Assembly (NCBI RefSeq): GCF_002885955.2
Contig: NZ_POQS01000001.1
Coordinates: forward strand, 892,686 to 956,685
Source: Achromobacter pulmonis
GTDB lineage: Bacteria > Pseudomonadota > Gammaproteobacteria > Burkholderiales > Burkholderiaceae_B
Direction of reading: 5' to 3'
DNA: 64,000 bases
This document shows positions 53,656 through 62,493 of the stretch, in pieces. Position 1 is the stretch's first letter; every line of letters starts with the position of its first letter. The position numbers and the translations under genes are program-made. The notes beneath the pieces were generated by a model. The model saw nothing but the letters and a program-made list of their open reading frames with translations, did no database searches and was not told the origin of the DNA.

Positions 53656-53804
53656 TGATGGGTTTCGCGCGTTCGATGATTGGGTTCTTGCCCGTGGATT
53701 CTCGCGCTGCACCCATCCTACGATGCGATTTCACGGCCGTAGGATGGGTGCGGCGCGAGAGACCCTGACCAAGAACACGAACGCCGAACGCGCGAAACCC
53801 ATCA
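53656..53804. repeat. Large inverted-repeat element (REP/MITE-like)
   Basis: A 149-base imperfect palindrome. Outer arms (53656-53675 and 53785-53804) are 20-base perfect complements; middle arms are GTTCTTG (53684) and CAAGAAC (53770); inner arms (53700-53722 and 53738-53760) are 23 bases with one mismatch and carry the GTAGGATGGGTGC core. The loop is 15 bases. It encodes no protein. The core resembles extragenic palindromes dispersed in many proteobacteria. It sits between the ureide operon and a convergent methyltransferase gene and could act as terminator. Confidence 0.8.
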
Positions 53805-53806
53805 CC

Positions 53807-54433
53807 CTAAACCCGCCGCCACACACTGGCCAGCCACGGCTGCTGATCTCGCGGCAAACCCTGCGGCCGATAGTAATGTTCGAGTTCCTCGAATCCGGCC
53901 TCTTTCATCAACCCCCGCCAGCCGTCCAGGTCGTGGTAGGCGCCGTAGCGCCCGCGGTTCCAGCCTTCCTGGTTGCCGCCGCGCGGATTGGAGCTGAACA
54001 GCGCCCCGCGCGGCTTGAGCGCGGCGCGCAGTTCGCGCAGCACCCGGGGCAGTTCCTGGCCGGGCACGTGGAACAGCGCCGCATTGGCGTAGATGCCGTC
54101 GAAGCGGCCGGCGGGCAAGGACAGCTTGAGAAAGTCCTGCAGCCAGACTTCGCAGCCGCTGGCCTGGCTCGCCATCTCGACGAAGCGCGGCGTGCCGTCC
54201 AGGCCCACCGCGCGGTGGCCCAGCGCCGTGAACGTCTTGAGGTCGCGGCCGGGACCGCAGCCGAAGTCCAGGATGTCGCACGGCGGCGCGCCCTCGATGT
54301 GGCGCAGCAGCGCGGCGATGTTCTGGCTGACATCGTGGTCGCGCGTGCCGGCCTCGAACGATTCGGCGTTCTCCTGGTAGTGCGCCAGGGTCAGCGCACT
54401 GATCTTGGCCAGGTCCTCGGCGTCGAGCCTCAT
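53807..54433 (-). CDS. Class I SAM-dependent methyltransferase
   Basis: A 208-residue Rossmann-fold methyltransferase. Motif I is ILDFGCGPGRDL and the following acidic position is VGLDGTPRF; IYANAALFHVP is motif IV-like. The substrate is not predictable. It starts eight bases before the end of pckG on the same strand, so it is probably co-transcribed with pckG, and its stop lies three bases from the inverted-repeat element. Confidence 0.8.
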   Translation of the reverse strand: MRLDAEDLAKISALTLAHYQENAESFEAGTRDHDVSQNIAALLRHIEGAPPCDILDFGCGPGRDLKTFTALGHRAVGLDGTPRFVEMASQASGCEVWLQDFLKLSLPAGRFDGIYANAALFHVPGQELPRVLRELRAALKPRGALFSSNPRGGNQEGWNRGRYGAYHDLDGWRGLMKEAGFEELEHYYRPQGLPRDQQPWLASVWRRV

Positions 54434-54440
54434 GGGGCCG

Positions 54441-56297
54441 TCAGGCCGCCAGGCGGCCTTCGATCCGGGCCTTGGCGGCCGGCAGATCGGCGGGCAGGCC
54501 CTGCTCCAGCTGCTTGAACAGCTGGTCGTGCAGCGCCAGCTCGTCGCGCCAGGCGGCGGCGTCCACCGACATCACCTGCTCGAACTTGTCCGGGCTGAAT
54601 TCCAGGCCGGTCCAGTCGATGTCCTGGTAGCTGGGCGAAATGCCGAACACCTGCTCCACGCCCTTGGACTGGCCGTCGATGCGGCCCAGCATCCAGCGCA
54701 GCACACGCATGTTGTCGCCGAAGCCCGGCCACACGAACTTGCCGTCGGGCCCCTTGCGGAACCAGTTGACGCAATAGATGCGCGGCAGCGTGGCGCCGGC
54801 GGCTTCGAGCTGCTTGCCCAGCTTCAGCCAGTGGTTGAAGTAGTCGCTCATGTTGTAGCCGCAGAACGGCAGCATGGCGAAGGGATCGCGGCGCACCACG
54901 CCCTGCTGGCCGGCGGCCGCGGCGGTGGTTTCCGACCCCATGGTGGCGGCCATGTAGACGCCTTCGACCCAGTTGCGGGCCTCGGTGACCAGCGGCACGG
55001 TGGTGGAGCGGCGTCCGCCGAAGATGAAGGCGTCGATGACCACGCCCTTGGGGTTTTCCCATTCGGGGTCGATGGACGGGCATTGCGCCGCCGGCGCGGT
55101 GAAGCGCGCGTTCGGGTGCGCGGCCTTGCGGCCGGTTTCGCGCGCGATGGCCGGCGTCCAGTCCTGGCCCTGCCAGTCGGTCAGGTGCTCGGGCGGGGTG
55201 TCGGTCATGCCTTCCCACCAGACGTCGCCGTCGTCGGTCAGCGCCACGTTGGTGAAGATGACGTTGGCCTTGAGCGTGGCCATGGCGTTGAAGTTGGTCT
55301 GCTCGCTGGTGCCCGGGGCCACGCCGAAATAGCCGGCTTCCGGGTTGATGGCGTGCAGGCGGCCGTCGGGGCCGGGCTTGATCCAGGCGATGTCGTCGCC
55401 GATGGTGGTGACCTTCCAGCCGTCCATGCCCTGGGGCGGGATCAGCATGGCGAAGTTGGTCTTGCCGCAGGCCGACGGAAAGGCCGCGGCCACGTGGTAC
55501 TTGCGGCCCTTGGGCGAGGTCACGCCCAGGATCAGCATGTGCTCGGCCAGCCAGCCCTGGTCGCGGCCCATGGTCGAGGCGATGCGCAGCGCGAAGCATT
55601 TCTTGCCCAGCAGCGCGTTGCCGCCGTAGCCCGAGCCGTAGCTCCAGATCTCGCGGGTCTGCGGGAAGTGGACGATGTACTTGGTGGGGTTGCACGGCCA
55701 GGCCACGTCGGCCTCGCCGGGCGCCAGCGGCTTGCCGACCGAGTGCACGCAGGGCACGAACTCGCCGTCGGTGCCCAGCACCTCGTAGACCTGCTTGCCC
55801 ATGCGCGTCATGATGCGCATGTTCACCGCCACGTAGGGGCTGTCGGAGAGCTCCACGCCGATGTGGGCGATGTCGGAACCCAGCGGGCCCATCGAGAACG
55901 GCACCACGTACAGCGTGCGCCCGCGCATGGCGCCTTCGAACAGGCCGTTGAGCGTGGCGCGCATCTCGGCCGGATCGGCCCAGTTGTTGGTCGGGCCGGC
56001 GTCCTCGGGACGGTCGGAACAGATGAACGTGCGGTCCTCGACCCGCGCCACGTCGGACGGATCGGACCAGGCCAGATAGGAATTGGGCCGCTTGGCGGGG
56101 TTCAGCCTGCGCAGGGTTCCCGATTGCACCATCTGCTCACAGAGCCGGTCGTACTCCTCCTGGGAGCCGTCGCACCAGACGACGCGTTCGGGCTTGGCAT
56201 GCGCGACGAAGCTCGCCACCCAGTCGATCAGGCCACGGTGCTTGACGTAGGCAGGTACGTTCAAGGCCGCCAATCCCCCATCCAAAGGCTTATCCAT
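54441..56297 (-). CDS. pckG: GTP-dependent phosphoenolpyruvate carboxykinase
   Basis: A 618-residue GTP-type PEPCK, which converts oxaloacetate to PEP for gluconeogenesis from acids such as acetate. The P-loop [12 protein letters not shown] carries the reactive Cys277; [17 protein letters not shown]-type substrate loops and [12 protein letters not shown] are conserved. The ATG at 56297 (MDKPLDG) is used because GGAG lies nine bases upstream; an ATG 15 bases upstream is possible. It fits a bacterium growing on organic and amino acids. Confidence 0.95.
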   Translation of the reverse strand: MDKPLDGGLAALNVPAYVKHRGLIDWVASFVAHAKPERVVWCDGSQEEYDRLCEQMVQSGTLRRLNPAKRPNSYLAWSDPSDVARVEDRTFICSDRPEDAGPTNNWADPAEMRATLNGLFEGAMRGRTLYVVPFSMGPLGSDIAHIGVELSDSPYVAVNMRIMTRMGKQVYEVLGTDGEFVPCVHSVGKPLAPGEADVAWPCNPTKYIVHFPQTREIWSYGSGYGGNALLGKKCFALRIASTMGRDQGWLAEHMLILGVTSPKGRKYHVAAAFPSACGKTNFAMLIPPQGMDGWKVTTIGDDIAWIKPGPDGRLHAINPEAGYFGVAPGTSEQTNFNAMATLKANVIFTNVALTDDGDVWWEGMTDTPPEHLTDWQGQDWTPAIARETGRKAAHPNARFTAPAAQCPSIDPEWENPKGVVIDAFIFGGRRSTTVPLVTEARNWVEGVYMAATMGSETTAAAAGQQGVVRRDPFAMLPFCGYNMSDYFNHWLKLGKQLEAAGATLPRIYCVNWFRKGPDGKFVWPGFGDNMRVLRWMLGRIDGQSKGVEQVFGISPSYQDIDWTGLEFSPDKFEQVMSVDAAAWRDELALHDQLFKQLEQGLPADLPAAKARIEGRLAA

Positions 56298-56328
56298 CGG
56301 GGTTATCTCCATACTAGTCAGCGAATGA

Positions 56329-56361
56329 TGATACGGCCCCAGTTTGAGTGGGGCCGTATCA
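56329..56361 (-). terminator. Strong hairpin upstream of pckG
   Basis: Perfect 12-base stem TGATACGGCCCC / GGGGCCGTATCA with a nine-base loop, between the acyl-CoA synthetase stop and pckG start on the same strand. It may terminate the upstream transcript or structure the pckG leader. No T-run follows. Confidence 0.5.
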
Positions 56362-56438
56362 ATTTGGGCCATCATACTTGCAGCCACAGGCTGCCCGTCA
56401 ACCCATCCTCTTGGACGAAGTGTCACGGGTTGAGACGG

Positions 56439-58061
56439 CTACCCGTAGCGTCCGTCGCGCAGCTCCCGGCGGATGATCTTGCCCGTTGCAGTGGTCGGCA
56501 AACTGGTTACAAAGCGGATGGCGCGCGGGTATTCGTGCGCCGCCAGCCGGGTGCGCACGTGGGCCTGCAGGGACTTCACCAGCGCCTCGTCGCCCTGCAC
56601 GCCGTCGTTCAGGACCACATAGGCCATCACAATCTCGGTGCGCTCGGCGTCGGGCACGCCCACCACCGCCGCCATGCGCACGGCCGGATGGCCCAGCAGG
56701 CAGTCCTCGATCGGACCCGGGCCGATGCGGTAGCCGGCGCTGGTGATGACGTCGTCGTTGCGGCCGACGAAGCGGATGAAACCCTGCGCGTCGCGCACGC
56801 CCTGGTCGCCGGTGAGCAGGTAGTCGCCGGCGAATTTCTCGGCCGTGGCCTGCGGGTTGTTCCAATAGCCCAGGAACATGACCGGGTCCGGCCGCAATAC
56901 GCCGATATTGCCTTCCTGTCCATCGGCCACTTCGACGCCCCGGTCGTCCACGATGGCGACCCGGTGCCCCGGCGCGGCGCGGCCGATCGAGCCGATCACC
57001 GGATCGAACAGCGACGAGCACGAGGACACCAGCATGTTGCACTCGGTCTGCCCGTAGAACTCGTTGATGGTGACGCCCAGCACGCGCCGGCCCCAGTCGA
57101 TCAGCTCGGCGCCCAGCGACTCGCCGCCGCTGGCCACCGAGCGCAGCGCCAGCGAGCCGGCCGCGGGCGGCTGGGCCACGGCGCGCATCATCTTCAGCGC
57201 CGTGGGCGGCAGGAACGTATGCGTCACGCCGTGGCGCGCCATCAGCTCGAAGGCGGCGGCGCCGTCGAACTTCTCGAAGCGGCGCGCCAGCACCGGCACG
57301 CCGTGGTGCCAGGACGGCAGCAGCACGTCCAGCAGCCCGCCGATCCAGGCCCAGTCGGCCGGCGTCCACATCAGCGCGGCGTTTTCGGGAAAGAATTCGT
57401 GCGACATCTCCACGCCGGGCAGATGGCCCAGCAGCGCGCGCTGCGCATGCAGCGCGCCCTTGGGCTTGCCAGTGGTTCCCGACGTGTAGATGATGACGGC
57501 CGGATCGTCGGCCGAGGTGGCCGCCGTCGCGTAGTCGTCGGACTCGGCGGCCAGCGCGGCATGGAACGGCACGGCGTCGTCGACCGCCTCGTCGTCGATG
57601 CAATAGACGACCTTCAGTTCCGGCAGGCCGGCGCGGATTTCGCGCAGCTTGCGGCAGCCGGCCGCGTCGGTCACCAGCGCGGCCGCGCCGCTGTCGGCCA
57701 GCCGGTACTGGATGGCGTCCACGCCGAACAGCGTGAACAGCGGCACCGCCACCGCGCCCATCTTGTAGATCGCGATGTGGGCCACGGCGGTCTCGGGCGC
57801 CTGCGGCAGGTAGACGGCCACCCGGTCGCCGCGCCGCACGCCGTGGCGCGCCATGCTGTTGGCCAGGCGGTTGGACAGCGCCTTGATCTGGTCGAAGGTA
57901 TAGCGCGACTGCGCGCCGTCGCTTTTCTCGTAGATCAGGGCCAGGCGGCCGCTGCCGTCGGCCCATTTGTCGCAGGCGTCCACGCCGATGTTGTAGGCCG
58001 CCGGCACCTGCCATTGGAACTGGGACGCGAGCTGCGCGTAGGAATCGGCTCTGGACAGCAT
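56439..58061 (-). CDS. AMP-forming acyl-CoA synthetase
   Basis: A 540-residue adenylate-forming CoA ligase. The AMP-binding motif is YTSGTTGKPKGALH, followed by NEFYGQTECN and TGDQGVRDAQGFIRFVGRNDD; the catalytic lysine is Lys528 in ATGKIIRREL. The hinge-region motif reads GYRIGPGPIEDC. It activates acetate-like to medium-chain acids; chain length cannot be read. The ATG at 58061 (MLSRADS) is preferred to upstream in-frame starts. pckG follows on the same strand after a strong hairpin. Confidence 0.88.
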   Translation of the reverse strand: MLSRADSYAQLASQFQWQVPAAYNIGVDACDKWADGSGRLALIYEKSDGAQSRYTFDQIKALSNRLANSMARHGVRRGDRVAVYLPQAPETAVAHIAIYKMGAVAVPLFTLFGVDAIQYRLADSGAAALVTDAAGCRKLREIRAGLPELKVVYCIDDEAVDDAVPFHAALAAESDDYATAATSADDPAVIIYTSGTTGKPKGALHAQRALLGHLPGVEMSHEFFPENAALMWTPADWAWIGGLLDVLLPSWHHGVPVLARRFEKFDGAAAFELMARHGVTHTFLPPTALKMMRAVAQPPAAGSLALRSVASGGESLGAELIDWGRRVLGVTINEFYGQTECNMLVSSCSSLFDPVIGSIGRAAPGHRVAIVDDRGVEVADGQEGNIGVLRPDPVMFLGYWNNPQATAEKFAGDYLLTGDQGVRDAQGFIRFVGRNDDVITSAGYRIGPGPIEDCLLGHPAVRMAAVVGVPDAERTEIVMAYVVLNDGVQGDEALVKSLQAHVRTRLAAHEYPRAIRFVTSLPTTATGKIIRRELRDGRYG

Positions 58062-58198
58062 GGTTTGTCTCTCGTGGTTTGAATTCTCGTTGGCGCGCGG
58101 CATCCGGGCCATGCGCCGGCACCGATATAGTAAGCCGCGCGCGCCGCGATGGCCTCTGCCGCGCATGCCATAATTGCACGCGCACCCCAGGAAGTCTC

Positions 58199-59476
58199 AT
58201 GCCGCAAACCACCTCCCCCGCCTTTCCTCCGCTGAACGCCGAACGCCTCTGGGCCCGCGCCGAAACCCTGTCCCGCTACACCCTGCCCGACCAGCCCTGG
58301 ACCCGCCGCGCGTTCTCGCCGCAATTCGACCAGGCCCGCGCCTGGCTGCGCGGCGAATTCGAAGCCGCCGGCCTGGCCACCCGCCTGGACGCCGGCGGCA
58401 ACCTGATCGGCACGCTGCCCGGGCGCGATCCCGCGCGCAAACCCATCGCCACCGGCTCGCACTGCGACACCGTGATGAGCGGCGGCCGCTACGACGGCAT
58501 CATCGGCGTGCTGGCCGGCATCGAAGTGGCCCACACGCTGCGCGAACACGGCGTGCAGCTCGAACACCCCTTCGAGGTCATCGATTTCCTGTCCGAAGAG
58601 CCCAGCGACTACGGCATCTCCTGTGTCGGCAGCCGCGCGCTGTCGGGCCAGCTGAGCGCCGACATGCTGGCCTCGCGCAACCCCGAGGGCGAGACGCTGG
58701 CCGAAGGCATCGCCCGCATCGGCGGCGACCCGGCGGCGCTGGGCGCGCCGCTGCGCCGCGCCGGCGAAACCGCGGCCTTCGTCGAACTGCACATCGAACA
58801 GGGCCCGGTGCTGGAAAGCCGCGGCCTGCCCATCGGCGTGGTCACCAACATCGTCGGCATCCGCCGCGTGCAGATCACGGTGCAGGGCCAGCCCGACCAC
58901 GCCGGCACCACGCCCATGGACATCCGCCGCGACGCGCTGGTGGGCGCGGCCCGCATCATCGACGCCGCGAACCGCCAGGCCAGCGCCGCCAGCGGCAATC
59001 CGCATTACGTGGTAGCCACGGTCGGGCGCCTGTCGATGACGCCCAACGCGGCCAACGCGGTGCCCGGCCTGGTCGAACTGACGCTGGAAGTGCGCAGCGA
59101 CAGCGACGCGGTGCTGGACGCCTTTCCCGAAACCCTGATGGCCGGCGTGGCGCAGGACCTGAAGGCGCTGCGCCTGTCGGCCGGCTGGACCCAGCTCAGC
59201 CGCGCGCGGCCCACCGACTGCGCGCCGCTGGTGATGGACGCGGTCGAGGCCGCCGCCGGCCAGCTGGGCTACGCCAGCATGCGCCTGCCCAGCGGCGCCG
59301 GCCACGACGCGGTCTACATGGCGCCCACCGGCCCCATCGGCATGATTTTCATCCCTTGCCTGAACGGGCGCAGCCACTGCCCCGAGGAATCGATCGAACC
59401 CGCGCAGCTGCTGGATGGCACCCGCGTGCTGTACCAGTCCGTGCTGCAACTGGACCGCGTGCTGCGCGGCGCCTGA
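58199..59476 (+). CDS. M20-family hydrolase, allantoate amidohydrolase/N-carbamoyl amino acid hydrolase-like
   Basis: A 425-residue M20D amidohydrolase. Metal ligands appear as His88 (GSHCDT), Asp99 (RYDGIIG), Glu133/134 (LSEEPSDYG), His198 (ELHIEQGP) and His393 (NGRSHCPEE). The dimerisation domain has GQPDHAGTTPMDIRRD. Allantoate amidohydrolase, ureidoglycine hydrolase and N-carbamoyl-L-amino acid hydrolase share these features. Proximity to allA makes allantoate attractive. The start follows a CAGGAAG site. The thioredoxin-like gene follows after four bases. Confidence 0.88.
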   Translation: MPQTTSPAFPPLNAERLWARAETLSRYTLPDQPWTRRAFSPQFDQARAWLRGEFEAAGLATRLDAGGNLIGTLPGRDPARKPIATGSHCDTVMSGGRYDGIIGVLAGIEVAHTLREHGVQLEHPFEVIDFLSEEPSDYGISCVGSRALSGQLSADMLASRNPEGETLAEGIARIGGDPAALGAPLRRAGETAAFVELHIEQGPVLESRGLPIGVVTNIVGIRRVQITVQGQPDHAGTTPMDIRRDALVGAARIIDAANRQASAASGNPHYVVATVGRLSMTPNAANAVPGLVELTLEVRSDSDAVLDAFPETLMAGVAQDLKALRLSAGWTQLSRARPTDCAPLVMDAVEAAAGQLGYASMRLPSGAGHDAVYMAPTGPIGMIFIPCLNGRSHCPEESIEPAQLLDGTRVLYQSVLQLDRVLRGA

Positions 59477-59480
59477 GACC

Positions 59481-59816
59481 ATGGAACAGATAGAACTCAA
59501 CGACAGCACCGCCGACCGCTACCTGCTCGACGCCCCCGGCCTGTCGCTGCTGGTCTTTCACAGCCGCACCTGCGGCAACTGCCGGGTCGCGCGCGAGCAG
59601 CTGCCGCGGCTGGAACTGCCGGTGGAGCGTCTGTGCTGGGTGGACGCCGGCGAGAACGGCGGCCTGGTCGAGCGCTACGAAGTCTTCCACCTGCCCGCCA
59701 TGTTCGTGACCCGCGACGGCGCGTTCTTCGGCCCGGTGCAGGCCAGCCTGGCGGAATGGGACCTGCGCCAGCAGATCGGCCTGGCCCTGGACAGCTATCC
59801 GGCGGAACTGCCATGA
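59481..59816 (+). CDS. Thioredoxin-fold protein with CGNC active site
   Basis: A 111-residue single-domain thioredoxin-like protein. The redox motif is TCGNC (Cys31, Cys34) and the cis-proline is Pro72 in FHLPAMFV. CGNC differs from the CGPC of normal thioredoxin. No signal peptide, so cytoplasmic. It overlaps the exporter gene by four bases and follows the M20 gene by four, forming a three-gene unit. Confidence 0.8.
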   Translation: MEQIELNDSTADRYLLDAPGLSLLVFHSRTCGNCRVAREQLPRLELPVERLCWVDAGENGGLVERYEVFHLPAMFVTRDGAFFGPVQASLAEWDLRQQIGLALDSYPAELP

Positions 59817-60760
59817 GCGCGCTGCCGGCTCCCCGGCCGCTGCGCCAGCCGCTGGACGCGCTGGCCACCGGCGCCATGCTGCTGCTGTGCGTCTGCTGGG
59901 GCTTCCAGCAAATCGCGATCAAGCTGGTGGCCGACGACGTCGCGCCCATCATGCAGATCGGCCTGCGCTCGGCCTTCGCGGCGCTGGTGCTGGCCGCGGT
60001 GGTGTGGCGGCGCGAGGGCGCGCAGGCAGTGCGCGACGGCACCGCCCTGCCCGGGCTGGTGGTGGGCCTGCTGTTCGCCGGCGAATTCCTGTTCGTGGCG
60101 CAGGGCCTGGTCTACACCACCGCCTCGCACATGTCCGTGTTCCTGTACACCGCGCCCATCTTCGCCGCGCTCGGGCTGCACTGGCTGCTGCCCGAAGAGC
60201 GCATGAAGCCGCTGCAGTGGCTGGGCGTGGCGATCGCGTTCTGCGGCATCGCCATCGCGTTCCTGGGCAAGGGCCGTCCCGAAGGCCAGGCCGGCGCGCC
60301 CGACATGCTGCTGGGCGACGCGATGGGCCTGCTCGCCGGCCTGCTGTGGGGCGCCACCACCGTGGCGATCCGCAAGACCTCGCTGTCCGAGGCCGCGCCC
60401 GCCAAGACCCTGCTCTACCAGATGGCGGTGGCGGCGGTGGCGCTGCTGGCCTACGCCGCGGCCACCGGCAGCGACGGCTTCCGCTACACGCCGCAAGCGC
60501 TCGCCAGCGTGGCCTTCCAGTGCGTGGTGGTGGCCCTGTCCAGCTACCTGGCCTGGTTCTGGCTGCTGCGCCGCTACCTGGCCTCGCGCCTGTCGGTGCT
60601 GTCTTTCATGACCCCGCTGTTCGGCGTGAGCTTCGGCGTGCTGATCCTGGACGAGCCGCTGGACGCCGCCTTCGTGCTGGGCGCGGCGCTGGTGCTGTCC
60701 GGCATCACGCTGGTCAGCGGCGCGGAACTGCTGCGCGAGAAGCTGCGCCGCGTGCGCTGA
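59813..60760 (+). CDS. EamA/DMT-family transporter
   Basis: A 315-residue membrane protein with ten hydrophobic segments and two EamA repeats, containing CVCWGFQQIAIKL in the first helix and WLLRRYLASRLSVLSFMTPLFGV in the second repeat. DMT members export amino acids, metabolites or dipeptides. It overlaps the thioredoxin gene by ATGA. Its stop codon abuts the stop of the convergent DMT gene (TGATCA). Confidence 0.88.
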   Translation: MSALPAPRPLRQPLDALATGAMLLLCVCWGFQQIAIKLVADDVAPIMQIGLRSAFAALVLAAVVWRREGAQAVRDGTALPGLVVGLLFAGEFLFVAQGLVYTTASHMSVFLYTAPIFAALGLHWLLPEERMKPLQWLGVAIAFCGIAIAFLGKGRPEGQAGAPDMLLGDAMGLLAGLLWGATTVAIRKTSLSEAAPAKTLLYQMAVAAVALLAYAAATGSDGFRYTPQALASVAFQCVVVALSSYLAWFWLLRRYLASRLSVLSFMTPLFGVSFGVLILDEPLDAAFVLGAALVLSGITLVSGAELLREKLRRVR

Positions 60761-61657
60761 TCAGGCCCGGCGCCGGCGCGGCGCCGCGTCCAGGTTCAGC
60801 ACGATCAGCGCCGCCCCCGCCAGCACCAGGGCGAAGCCCCACCAGTCCATGGCGGCGGGCCGGTCGCCCACCAGCGCCATCGCGCCCAGCACGCCCACCA
60901 CCGGCACCATCAGCGTGGTCAGCGTGGCCACCGTGGCGCTGACCCGCTCGCTCAGCACGAACCAGAGCCAATAGGCCACCGCCGTGCCCAGCACGATGTG
61001 AAACGTCAGCGCGCCCGCGACGCGTCCGTTCCAGCCGTGCAGCGGAAAGCGTTCGCCGGACAGCAGCACGCCCGCCAGCGCGCAGCCCGCGCCCACCACC
61101 AGCTGCCAGGCCGTGACCACGATGCGGTGGCCGGCCACCGGCCGCGCCTTCAGATAGACCGTGCCGGCGGCCCAGCCGAACGCCGCCACCAGCGGATACG
61201 CCAGGCCCAGGGCCGCCGCCGCGTCATGCCCGCCGAAGACCGCGCGCAGCACCGGCCATGCCAGGATGGCCACGCCGGCCGCGCCCAGCGCGAGCGCCAG
61301 CGCGCGGCGCCGGTCCAGCCGCTCGCCCAGCACCGCCCACGCCAGCAGCGCCGACATCATGGGCATGGTGAAGGTCAGCACCGCCGCGCGCGAGGTGCTG
61401 GTGCTGAGCTGCGCCCAGGCCACCGCCAGGTTGAACACCGCGATGGCCAGCAGGCCGCCCACCACGATGCCCGGCCACGAAGCGCGCGGCGGCAGCAGAT
61501 CGAGCCGCTTGACCCGCGCCAGCAGCAACAGCAGCAAGGCGCCGCTGCCCAGCCCCAGCAGGCGCAGGGTGAAGGGCGGGACGACGCCCAGCACGATTTT
61601 CACGGCCGGCCAGTTCAGCCCCCAGAACAGGGCCAGCGCGACGGGGATCAGGCGCAC
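60761..61657 (-). CDS. EamA/DMT-family transporter
   Basis: A 298-residue ten-helix transporter with two EamA repeats (IPVALALFWGLNWPAVKI and VLGTAVAYWLWFVLSERVSATVATL). The start is a GTG at 61657 that overlaps the end of the GNAT gene by ten bases. It is transcribed with the acetyltransferase, which suggests that the two modify and export the same type of amine or amino acid; inference only. Confidence 0.85.
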   Translation of the reverse strand: MRLIPVALALFWGLNWPAVKIVLGVVPPFTLRLLGLGSGALLLLLLARVKRLDLLPPRASWPGIVVGGLLAIAVFNLAVAWAQLSTSTSRAAVLTFTMPMMSALLAWAVLGERLDRRRALALALGAAGVAILAWPVLRAVFGGHDAAAALGLAYPLVAAFGWAAGTVYLKARPVAGHRIVVTAWQLVVGAGCALAGVLLSGERFPLHGWNGRVAGALTFHIVLGTAVAYWLWFVLSERVSATVATLTTLMVPVVGVLGAMALVGDRPAAMDWWGFALVLAGAALIVLNLDAAPRRRRA

Positions 61658-62376
61658 GCGGCGCGGGCCTCGGCGATCATGGCGGCCAGCCCGCGACGCT
61701 GGCGGCCTTCGGCGTCGAAGTTGTCCGCGCCCAGCCACTGTTCGTAGGCCGCGCGCAGCGCCGGCCATTCGCCGTCCACGATGGAGAACCAGGCCGTGTC
61801 GCGGCTGCGGCCCTTGTAGACCGTGGCCTGGCGGAACACCCCTTCGAACTCGAAGCCCAGGCGCGCGGCGGCGGCGCGCGACGGCGCGTTGAGGCTGTCG
61901 CACTTCCATTCGTAGCGGCGATAGCCCAGTTCGTCGAAGACGCGGCGCATCAGCAGGAACTGCGCCTCGGTGGCGATGCGGGTGCGCTTGAGCTGGCGCG
62001 AGAAAGACACGAAGCCGACCTCGATGACGCCGTTGGGCGGATCGATGCGCATCAGCGCCAGCGTGCCGACGGCGCGGCCCGATTGCAGGTCGATGATGGC
62101 GTGGTGCATGGGATCGGGGCCGTCCTGGACCTTTTCGGCGAACGCCCGGTAGGCGGCCTCGTCGGCGAAGGGGCCCACCGACATGTAGGTCCAGTCGCTG
62201 TCGTCGGGCGCCCGGCTGAAGGCCTGGTACAGATCCGCCGCGTGGCGCTCGGCCGACAGCGGTTCGAGCCGGCAGTAGCGGCCGTAGAGCGGCGTGGCGG
62301 GCGGGCGCGGGCGCGCCGTCCAGCCGGGCATTTCCGGGCCGATGGGTTGCTGAAAAGCGTTGACGCGGGCGGGCAT
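61648..62376 (-). CDS. GNAT acetyltransferase (RimJ/RimL-like)
   Basis: A 242-residue GNAT domain protein of the RimJ/RimL type: GTLALMRIDPPNGVIEVGFVSFS (strands beta 3-4), then KRTRIATEAQFLLMRRVFDELGYRRYEWKCDSLNAPSRAAAARLGF, where the acetyl-CoA pyrophosphate loop lies. It is divergent from the MocR regulator and overlaps the DMT gene, so it may be a target of that regulator. Confidence 0.85.
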   Translation of the reverse strand: MPARVNAFQQPIGPEMPGWTARPRPPATPLYGRYCRLEPLSAERHAADLYQAFSRAPDDSDWTYMSVGPFADEAAYRAFAEKVQDGPDPMHHAIIDLQSGRAVGTLALMRIDPPNGVIEVGFVSFSRQLKRTRIATEAQFLLMRRVFDELGYRRYEWKCDSLNAPSRAAAARLGFEFEGVFRQATVYKGRSRDTAWFSIVDGEWPALRAAYEQWLGADNFDAEGRQRRGLAAMIAEARAACA

Positions 62377-62493
62377 TCGGACCTCTTCCTGGTTGGCGCG
62401 CCGCCGGTATGGCCGGACGCGATCTGCATGGCCTCACGATATCGGAACCGTGGCATGATAAAAAGCACCACGCCTAAGGACTTTAATAGGGCC

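Noticed and set aside
53622-53806. Insertion sequence remnant
   Set aside because: The region is a palindromic repeat but holds no transposase remnant and no flanking direct repeat was recognised.
54405-58082. 1225-residue open frame on the plus strand opposite pckG and acyl-CoA synthetase
   Set aside because: Shadow frame spanning two well-supported genes and their intergenic hairpin.
60761-62437. Apparent GNAT-transporter fusion on the minus strand
   Set aside because: The N-terminal half is a shadow of the GNAT gene; the transporter starts at the GTG at 61657.
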